A stretch of DNA of 5,404 nt from Candidatus Zhuqueibacterota bacterium (GTDB taxonomy: Bacteria > SM23-31), in the NCBI GenBank assembly GCA_022562855.1, contig JADFON010000163.1, positions 1 through 5,404 on the forward strand, in the 5' to 3' direction. Positions 1 through 5,404 of this stretch are shown here, piece after piece (position 1 is the stretch's first letter; each line of letters starts with the position of its first letter). A program made the translations under genes and the position numbers. Below the pieces are notes generated by a model that had not been told where the DNA came from, made no database searches, and saw nothing but the letters and a program-made list of their open reading frames with translations.

Positions 1-40
1 CCATTATTGAAAAATAGAGCTTTTAATTGGCTGACAAACT

Positions 41-3040
41 ATGAAAAGAAACCCAAAAATAAAATCCGGCAGGTCCACTGATAAAGCCCCCCGAATGCCC
101 CAAAAGAAAGGGGCAGGCAGGGACAGGCGGGACAATCTCAAGAATGCGTTGCATGAAGACCATTGTCAAATTGGCTTTGGCAGGCGGTCTTTCCTGAAAA
201 TAGGCGCTTATTCCGTTGCGACTGCAGCCTTGACAGGCTGCCAACGACCCGTTGAAAAGGCAATCCCCTACCTGAACAAACCCGAAGAAATTACACCGGG
301 AATAGCCAACTGGTACGCCTCTACCTGCGGCGCATGTCCTTCGGAATGTGGAATCCTGGTGAAAACACGCGAGGGCAGACCGGTTAAACTTGAAGGAAAT
401 AAACTTGATATTCGATCAGGAGGAGGTTTATGCGCCGTAGGGCAGGCCTCGATTTGGTCGCTGTATGATTCGGAACGGATGAACGCTCCAATGATAAACG
501 GTACCGCTTCAAGTTGGAATGATATTGACGAACTGGTACCGGGGCAGATCATGAATGCAGCTCAGCAGGGGAAAAAGACTTATCTGCTGACCGGTAGTAT
601 TGTTAGTCCTACAATTCGCGAAGCGATCGGCAGATTCTTAAATGTATTTCCAGATGCAACTCATATAGAATATAATGCCGTTTCTCATTCGGCTATAGCC
701 GAATCGCACCGCCGGACTCATGGAAGAGAGGTTATCCCATCGTACCGATTCAATAATGCAAAAGTGATCGTGGCATTTAATGCCGATTTTCTTGGAACGT
801 GGTTATCGCCTGTTGAATTTACTGCACAATATTCTTCCGGAAGGCGTCTCGAAACTGATGACGCTGTGATGTCCCGGCATATTCAGTTTGAATCAAGAAT
901 GTCTTTGACAGGCAGTAACGCAGACCTGCGTGTTCCCGTTTCCCATGATGAGGAAAAACAATCCCTTCTTTATCTCGCAAGGCTTATTACTGAAAAGTCA
1001 TCCACACAAAATATAAGTGGCAGCGAAAGACGTTTCGCTGAGATTTCACAACCTTCAAACAATACATTGAGCAATCACATTGTTAGAACCGCCGAAGAAT
1101 TATGGACTGCTAAAGGAGAAAGCTTACTTATATGCGGTACTAATGATGTAAACACCCAGTCTATCGTTAATTACATCAACCATGGACTGGGAAATTACGG
1201 AAATACAATAGTCTTTAATCGTTCACACAATCAATTTGCGAATAACGATTCCGATGTTGTTGATATGGTTAATGACATGAACAATGGCGGCGTGGGAACG
1301 TTGATAGTTTGGAACACGAATCCGGCATATCATTATCCGGAGGCAGATGAATTTTTGGCAGGATTGGAACGTGTAGACATAAAGATATCGCTTTCCGGCT
1401 GGAAAGACGAGACCGCCGGACAGATGACATTTCTCTGCCCCGATCATCATTTCCTCGAGGCATGGGGCGACGCAGAAGTTGAGAATGGTTATTATACCGT
1501 GCGTCAGCCGACCATCAGACCCTTGCATAATACACGTCAAGGCGCCGAATCCCTGCTGAGATGGGCGGGAATTGAAACGAATATGTATGATTTTCTGAAA
1601 AACTTCTGGAACACAAATATATTCCCCAATCAAAGCTCGATTAGTGATTTTCAATCGTTCTGGGATTCGACGCTTCATGACGGTATCTATTCCGGAAGCA
1701 ATTCCATGAGACAAAGTTCCTCAGTAAACTCATCCCGTTACTCCTTTAACTTCGGGCAACTGGATGACACGCTGACACAATTGTCATCGCAGATTTCTCT
1801 ATCCGGTGAAAGTAATTCGGAATTTGAGCTCGAGCTTTATGAATCCGTGGCTTTACGCGACGGTTCTTCCGCCGGAGTTCCCTGGTTACAGGAATTACCC
1901 GATCCTATTACAAAAGTTACCTGGGACAACGTGGCGCTCATTGCTCCATCAACAGCGGAAAGTTTAGATTTACATGACGGAGACGAGATACGTGTTACAT
2001 CTAATGGTAAGACAATTCATCTTCCTGTTCTTGTTCAACCGGGACAGCATGAAAAAGTAATTTCCACAGCTTTAGGATATGGACGCCGTAATGCCGTAAA
2101 CGCCGGCAAAAAAGTAGGTGTAAACGCATTCGGATTGATTTCATTTAAAGAATCGGCGTTTAAATATAGCGGCGAAACAATTCAAATTGAACCGACCGGA
2201 AATCGTGTCAATCTTGCAAAAACGCAAACACATAATTCCTCCGAAGGAAGAGACCTCGTCCGTCAGTTTACATTTGAAGAATTCAAAAGTGAAAACTTCC
2301 ACGGTCTCGAAGAATCCCATACGCTTCCAAACATGTGGAGCGACCATGACCATAAAGACCATCGATGGGCAATGACTGTCGATCTCAATACCTGTACGGG
2401 CTGCAGTGCCTGTATAATAGGATGCCAGGCAGAAAATAATATTTCAACAGTCGGCAAAGAGGAAGTATTTAACCGGCGCGAAATGCACTGGATACGGATT
2501 GACCGGTATTACAATAACGATACAGTGCAGCATCAACCAATAATGTGCGCCCATTGTGACAAAGCACCCTGTGAAACAGTCTGCCCTGTGCTCGCTGCCG
2601 TTCACAGTAGCGATGGCTTGAACATACAAAATTATAACAGGTGCATCGGGACTCGTTATTGTGAAAATAACTGCCCCTATAAAGTACGGCGGTTCAACTG
2701 GTTTGAATATGCTCGTGATAAACCCCTCGAAAATCTGCAATTGAATCCGGATGTCACGGTCAGGAGCAGGGGGGTCATGGAGAAATGCACGTTTTGTGTA
2801 CAGCGCATCCAGGAAAAAAGGATCAAAGCGCGAAGGGAGAACCGGCCGGTGCAGGACGGCGAAATACAAACAGCGTGTCAGCAAAGTTGTCCCGCTGGCG
2901 CTATTGCTTTCGGAGATATGAACGACCCGGATAGCAAAGTATCAAAGTTAATAGAGCAAAACCGTTCCTATCGCCTTCTGACTGAATTAAACGTCGAACC
3001 GGCTGTGTGGTATCTTGCGAAAATAAGAAATCAAGCTTGA
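41..3040 (+). CDS. actB: ActB, Fe-S / molybdopterin-like subunit of Alternative Complex III
   Basis: This 999-residue protein is the periplasmic electron-transfer subunit of ACIII, a fusion of a molybdopterin-oxidoreductase-like half and an NrfC/PsrB-like ferredoxin half. A Tat motif (RRSFLK, residues 48-53) precedes a hydrophobic stretch ending in LTGC (Cys67), a possible lipidation site. The family block RPVEKAIPY follows. Cys96, Cys99, Cys103 and Cys131 form a C-x2-C-x3-C-x27-C motif typical of the proximal [4Fe-4S] cluster of molybdoenzymes. The block PDHHFLEAWGD (467-477) and a C-terminal molybdopterin-dinucleotide-type barrel (about 625-705) are ActB-like; characterised ActB proteins carry no Mo cofactor. 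The ferredoxin half has cysteines 785/788/791/795, 836/839/844/848, 868/874/878 (Thr871 replaces the second Cys) and 916/919/946/950, which predicts three [4Fe-4S] clusters and one [3Fe-4S]. The ATG at 41 has no clear Shine-Dalgarno; an in-frame ATG at 95 is the other option. In-frame stops at 8 and 32 bar any earlier start. Length is normal for ActB. Confidence 0.95.
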   Translation: MKRNPKIKSGRSTDKAPRMPQKKGAGRDRRDNLKNALHEDHCQIGFGRRSFLKIGAYSVATAALTGCQRPVEKAIPYLNKPEEITPGIANWYASTCGACPSECGILVKTREGRPVKLEGNKLDIRSGGGLCAVGQASIWSLYDSERMNAPMINGTASSWNDIDELVPGQIMNAAQQGKKTYLLTGSIVSPTIREAIGRFLNVFPDATHIEYNAVSHSAIAESHRRTHGREVIPSYRFNNAKVIVAFNADFLGTWLSPVEFTAQYSSGRRLETDDAVMSRHIQFESRMSLTGSNADLRVPVSHDEEKQSLLYLARLITEKSSTQNISGSERRFAEISQPSNNTLSNHIVRTAEELWTAKGESLLICGTNDVNTQSIVNYINHGLGNYGNTIVFNRSHNQFANNDSDVVDMVNDMNNGGVGTLIVWNTNPAYHYPEADEFLAGLERVDIKISLSGWKDETAGQMTFLCPDHHFLEAWGDAEVENGYYTVRQPTIRPLHNTRQGAESLLRWAGIETNMYDFLKNFWNTNIFPNQSSISDFQSFWDSTLHDGIYSGSNSMRQSSSVNSSRYSFNFGQLDDTLTQLSSQISLSGESNSEFELELYESVALRDGSSAGVPWLQELPDPITKVTWDNVALIAPSTAESLDLHDGDEIRVTSNGKTIHLPVLVQPGQHEKVISTALGYGRRNAVNAGKKVGVNAFGLISFKESAFKYSGETIQIEPTGNRVNLAKTQTHNSSEGRDLVRQFTFEEFKSENFHGLEESHTLPNMWSDHDHKDHRWAMTVDLNTCTGCSACIIGCQAENNISTVGKEEVFNRREMHWIRIDRYYNNDTVQHQPIMCAHCDKAPCETVCPVLAAVHSSDGLNIQNYNRCIGTRYCENNCPYKVRRFNWFEYARDKPLENLQLNPDVTVRSRGVMEKCTFCVQRIQEKRIKARRENRPVQDGEIQTACQQSCPAGAIAFGDMNDPDSKVSKLIEQNRSYRLLTELNVEPAVWYLAKIRNQA

Positions 3041-3064
3041 AAATACAAAGAGAAACGGATTTAC

Positions 3065-3068
3065 AGGA
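3065..3068 (+). promoter_or_regulatory. Putative ribosome binding site of actC
   Basis: AGGA lies 4 bases before the ATG at 3073, and only 1 base before the adjoining in-frame ATG at 3070. It is the only Shine-Dalgarno-like sequence close to the possible starts, so it favours 3073, although the spacing is short. The upstream GTG at 3007 lies inside actB and has no such site. Confidence 0.4.
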
Positions 3069-3072
3069 CATG

Positions 3073-4512
3073 ATGGAAAATTCCGATATATCTACAATCA
3101 GGTATCCGTTAGTCAAGGAAGATAAAAGCTATAAGCAGGTAACTGACGACATCACCGGTATTCTGAACAGGAAACCCGGAAAAGGATGGTGGATTGCCAT
3201 TTCCGTGTCATCGGTAATGCTGCTTCTTGGTATCTACTCTGTCTGGGTTACTTTTACAGTTGGAATCGGAACGTGGGGGCTCAATAAAACAATCGGCTGG
3301 GGTTTTGCGATAACAAACTTTGTTTTTTGGATAGGAATAGGTCACGCAGGTACTCTTATCTCCGCTGTACTTTTTCTGTTTCGTCAAAAATGGCGGACAG
3401 CCATAAACCGTTCTGCGGAGGCGATGACCATTTTTGCCGTGATCTGTGCCGGTCTTTTTCCAATTATTCACCTGGGAAGACCGTGGCAATTTTTCTGGAT
3501 CATACCTTATCCAAATTTCAGGGGACCTCTTTGGGTAAATTTCCGCTCCGCATTAATGTGGGATTTCTTTGCTATTTCGACTTATTTCACTATTTCCCTG
3601 CTGTACTGGTATCTTGGAATGATACCCGATCTTGCGACTGCACGGCATAGAGTGAAATCTAAAGTAAAACGATTTGTTTACCGCTTCTTGAGCTTACGGT
3701 GGAACGGTTCAAGCAGCGACTGGGCACGGTATGAAACCGTGTATCTCCTCTTAGCCGGTCTTGCTACTCCTCTGGTACTCTCGGTGCACAGCATTGTTAG
3801 CTTTGATTTTGCCACGAGTCTTATTCCCGGATGGCATTCGACAATTTTTCCACCATATTTTGTTGCCGGCGCAATCTTCTCAGGTCTTGCAATGGTTATG
3901 ACCCTTCTCATACCAATGCGAAGATTTTTTGGACTAAAAGCATATATTACAACGAAGCATCTTGAAAATATGTGCAAGCTGATTATTCTCACTTCTTGGA
4001 TAGTGCTGATCTCCTATTTAACAGAATTCTGGATATCATGGTATAGTGGAAATCCTTATGAACATTATATTTTTCTGAACCGCGCTAACGGTTTTTATCT
4101 TGTGATATTCTGGATCTCGATAATCTGTAATACTCTGATTCCCCAGTTGTTCTGGTTTAAAAAACTCAGAACATGCGTTCCGGTGATATTTGTGATTTCT
4201 ATATTAATAAATGTAGGTATGTGGTCGGAACGGTTTATAATTGTAGTTCAGTCGCTTCACCGCGATTTTCTGCCGTCAAGCTGGGCGACATACACGCCGT
4301 CGCTCGTTGAGATTGGAATTTTCGTAGGCAGTTTTGGACTTTTCTTCACATTATTCCTGCTCTTTGCGAGGTTCTTTCCGGTCATTTCCATTAGCGAGAT
4401 AAAGGGTGTTTTGCTGCTGGGGAGGGATGGAAATGGGAGAGCCGAAAGTGCCGGAAACACTCCTCAAGAATTAAATACTGAAAAAAACAAGACGGCGAGG
4501 AAAAATCCATGA
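3073..4512 (+). CDS. actC: ActC, NrfD/PsrC-like quinol-binding membrane subunit of Alternative Complex III
   Basis: This integral membrane subunit is where menaquinol is thought to be oxidised, passing electrons to the Fe-S clusters of ActB. The 479 residues show about ten hydrophobic segments, near 39-60, 77-103, 117-135, 158-183, 223-243, 261-283, 302-322, 340-362, 368-393 and 411-435, as expected for ActC. Family blocks are very clear: PLVKEDKSY near the N-terminus, GIGHAGTLISA (88-98), FRQKWRTAINRSAEAMT (103-119), HLGRPW (133-138), GPLWVNF (151-157), LSVHSIVSFDFATS (236-249), IPGWHSTIFPPYFVAGAIFSG (251-271), and SLHRDFLPSSW (394-404). Candidate quinone- or proton-pathway residues are His133, Asp164 and Asp245, by analogy with the family. 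The last 30 residues are polar and probably disordered. The ORF stays open back to a GTG at 3007 inside actB, but the conserved region begins only after the twin ATGs at 3070/3073. The stop overlaps the actD start (ATGA), which suggests translational coupling. Confidence 0.95.
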   Translation: MENSDISTIRYPLVKEDKSYKQVTDDITGILNRKPGKGWWIAISVSSVMLLLGIYSVWVTFTVGIGTWGLNKTIGWGFAITNFVFWIGIGHAGTLISAVLFLFRQKWRTAINRSAEAMTIFAVICAGLFPIIHLGRPWQFFWIIPYPNFRGPLWVNFRSALMWDFFAISTYFTISLLYWYLGMIPDLATARHRVKSKVKRFVYRFLSLRWNGSSSDWARYETVYLLLAGLATPLVLSVHSIVSFDFATSLIPGWHSTIFPPYFVAGAIFSGLAMVMTLLIPMRRFFGLKAYITTKHLENMCKLIILTSWIVLISYLTEFWISWYSGNPYEHYIFLNRANGFYLVIFWISIICNTLIPQLFWFKKLRTCVPVIFVISILINVGMWSERFIIVVQSLHRDFLPSSWATYTPSLVEIGIFVGSFGLFFTLFLLFARFFPVISISEIKGVLLLGRDGNGRAESAGNTPQELNTEKNKTARKNP

Positions 4513-5060
4513 ATGAACGATATTACCTGGGATATTTTACATCTGAAGCTAATTTACGCAGGGCAGCGGATGCAGTTCGTGAGCATGATTTCCAGGTTCA
4601 TGACATTTATACTCCTTATCCGGTACATGGGATAGAGGCTGCCATTGGATTTAAACGATCCCGTCTGGCGGTGGTCGGTTTTGGCGCAGGTACCGTTGGG
4701 CTTATTCTTGCTGTCTTCTTTCAATACTGGACGACCGGGTTTGACTGGCCCTTGATCGTAGGTGGGAAACCCCTCAATTCCTGGTCGGCATTTGTTCCGG
4801 TAATCTTCGAATTGACCGTATTATTTGCAGGAGTAATCGGTTTAATCGCATTATTTGTCCGCTCCCGTCTCTGGCCCGGAAGAAATCAACCGATAATACC
4901 CGAAGGTACAGATCATCTTTTTATTCTTGTACTAAAAGAAGGAAATGCAAGATTTATTCAAAATACAGCAGAAAAGATATTTTTAGAATGCGGCGCAATC
5001 AAACTCGAAGAGGGAATTACCGTTGAAAGTTCAGAGCCAATAGTAATCGCAAACTCTTAA
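4509..5060 (+). CDS. actD: ActD, DUF3341 membrane subunit of Alternative Complex III
   Basis: This 183-residue protein is the small DUF3341 subunit of ACIII. It carries no cofactor motif and is known as a structural partner of the membrane core; a role in proton movement has been suggested for the family but is unproven. A soluble N-terminal domain (1-50) contains the family signature DIYTPYPVHG (32-41), followed by two transmembrane helices at about 53-74 and 94-118. The second begins with PVIFELTVLFAG (97-108), whose buried Glu101 belongs to the conserved FELTVL block. A short C-terminal domain includes the typical DHLFILVL strand (135-142). The start is secure: GAGG at 4497-4500 lies 8 bases before the ATG, and the ATG overlaps the actC stop by 4 bases. 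DUF3341 directly after an ActC-type NrfD protein separates this operon from polysulfide reductase, Nrf and Qrc loci. Confidence 0.93.
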   Translation: MNERYYLGYFTSEANLRRAADAVREHDFQVHDIYTPYPVHGIEAAIGFKRSRLAVVGFGAGTVGLILAVFFQYWTTGFDWPLIVGGKPLNSWSAFVPVIFELTVLFAGVIGLIALFVRSRLWPGRNQPIIPEGTDHLFILVLKEGNARFIQNTAEKIFLECGAIKLEEGITVESSEPIVIANS

Positions 5061-5152
5061 CACATTTTAAGGATTGGTTAAACAGACTGATAAATAGAGA
5101 ACAGAAAATTAAACCATCTTCAAATACATAATTAAGATAAGTCAACAAAACC

Positions 5153-5404
5153 ATGAATGTTAATCGCAAATATCGGATATTATTGTGGATTCTGTGTTTT
5201 TTGTCACCGGTTCTTGTCATTTTTCTTCTTACTGTTTTGACCAGAAATTATTCGGAACCGAATTACGTTTGGCCCACGCAAATGCAAAATGACGCAGCCG
5301 CCAGTCCATACGAAGCGAATCCGGTACTGCCAATCGGTTTTACAATGCAGCATCCTGTCCAAGGGACAATTCCACGCGGATATCAGCCGTTCCATTACGA
5401 TACC
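5153..5404 (+). CDS. actE: ActE, cytochrome c subunit of Alternative Complex III (5' part only)
   Basis: An open frame runs from the ATG at 5153 to the window edge (84 codons, no stop), so only the N-terminus is seen. ActE is normally a periplasmic, membrane-anchored monohaem cytochrome c that helps pass electrons out of ACIII. Here a short basic start (MNVNRKYR) is followed by a hydrophobic segment at about residues 9-30. A family-like stretch comes next: SEPNYVWPTQM (35-45), NPVLPIGFT, then HPVQGTIPRGYQPFHYDT at the end. The HPVQGTI.RG block just after an EPNY-type segment is what marks it as ActE. The haem motif CxxCH lies beyond the window, so haem binding is not shown. Only Cys15 is present in the signal region and it is not in a good lipobox. 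The gap after actD is 92 bases (5061-5152), AT-rich, with no clear Shine-Dalgarno, terminator hairpin or promoter, so co-transcription with actD is likely. Confidence 0.85.
   Translation, partial: MNVNRKYRILLWILCFLSPVLVIFLLTVLTRNYSEPNYVWPTQMQNDAAASPYEANPVLPIGFTMQHPVQGTIPRGYQPFHYDT

Noticed and set aside
1-81. An open + frame from the left edge ending in TGA at 79-81, which could be the tail of an upstream actA overlapping actB.
   Set aside because: The other two forward frames stop at 8-10 and 15-17, so actA could equally end there. The 26 codons show no haem motif or other feature that I can tie to ActA.
1223-1714. A 163-codon minus-strand ORF inside actB.
   Set aside because: It lies opposite well-conserved ActB sequence (including PDHHFLEAWGD), has no recognisable domain, and is best explained as a shadow frame.
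2444-2884. A 146-codon minus-strand ORF opposite the ferredoxin half of actB.
   Set aside because: The + strand here encodes the four Fe-S motifs without interruption; the minus-strand product resembles no known family.
41-3040. The large protein as an active molybdoenzyme such as polysulfide, formate or nitrate reductase.
   Set aside because: The fused ferredoxin half, the ActB-specific blocks, and the following ActC and DUF3341 genes place it in ACIII. I could not identify a Mo-ligating residue, although the retained Fe-S motif leaves some doubt.
3327-3650. A 107-codon + strand ORF inside actC in another frame.
   Set aside because: It is fully contained in conserved ActC transmembrane coding sequence and has no start signal or recognisable product.
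5061-5152. The actD-actE gap as a possible terminator, promoter or small RNA.
   Set aside because: It is AT-rich, but I find no GC-rich hairpin with a T-run, no convincing -35/-10 pair and no ORF of note. The next gene belongs to the same complex.

Overview
The window holds the core of an Alternative Complex III (ACIII) operon on the + strand. ACIII is a quinol:electron-acceptor oxidoreductase that replaces cytochrome bc1 in many bacteria. The gene order is actB (41-3040), actC (3073-4512), actD (4509-5060) and the 5' end of actE (5153 to the window edge). The genes expected on either side, the multiheme cytochrome actA upstream and the second NrfD-like subunit actF downstream, are outside the window or not readable in it. 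No RNA genes, mobile elements, CRISPR arrays or long repeats were seen, and every minus-strand ORF looks like a shadow of the act genes.

How the parts work together, from family knowledge: ActC is an NrfD/PsrC-like membrane subunit that binds and oxidises menaquinol. Electrons pass to the Fe-S clusters of the C-terminal half of ActB in the periplasm, and then to the c-type hemes of ActA and ActE. From there they go to a cytochrome c or directly to a haem-copper oxidase. ActD is a two-helix DUF3341 subunit that packs against the membrane core.

The organism is a Gram-negative-type bacterium with a respiratory chain. Base composition is moderate by eye. The ActC and ActD sequences resemble those I remember from Bacteroidetes/Rhodothermia and related FCB-group phyla such as Ignavibacteria, Calditrichota or Marinimicrobia. 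No taxon can be fixed from this window.

The system itself is known, and I do not see an undescribed one. Two points deserve attention. The molybdopterin-like half of ActB keeps a full four-cysteine Fe-S motif that well-studied ActB proteins have lost, and its N-terminus lacks the extended Tat domain usual in the family. Also, ActE appears to start with a plain membrane anchor instead of a lipoprotein signal.
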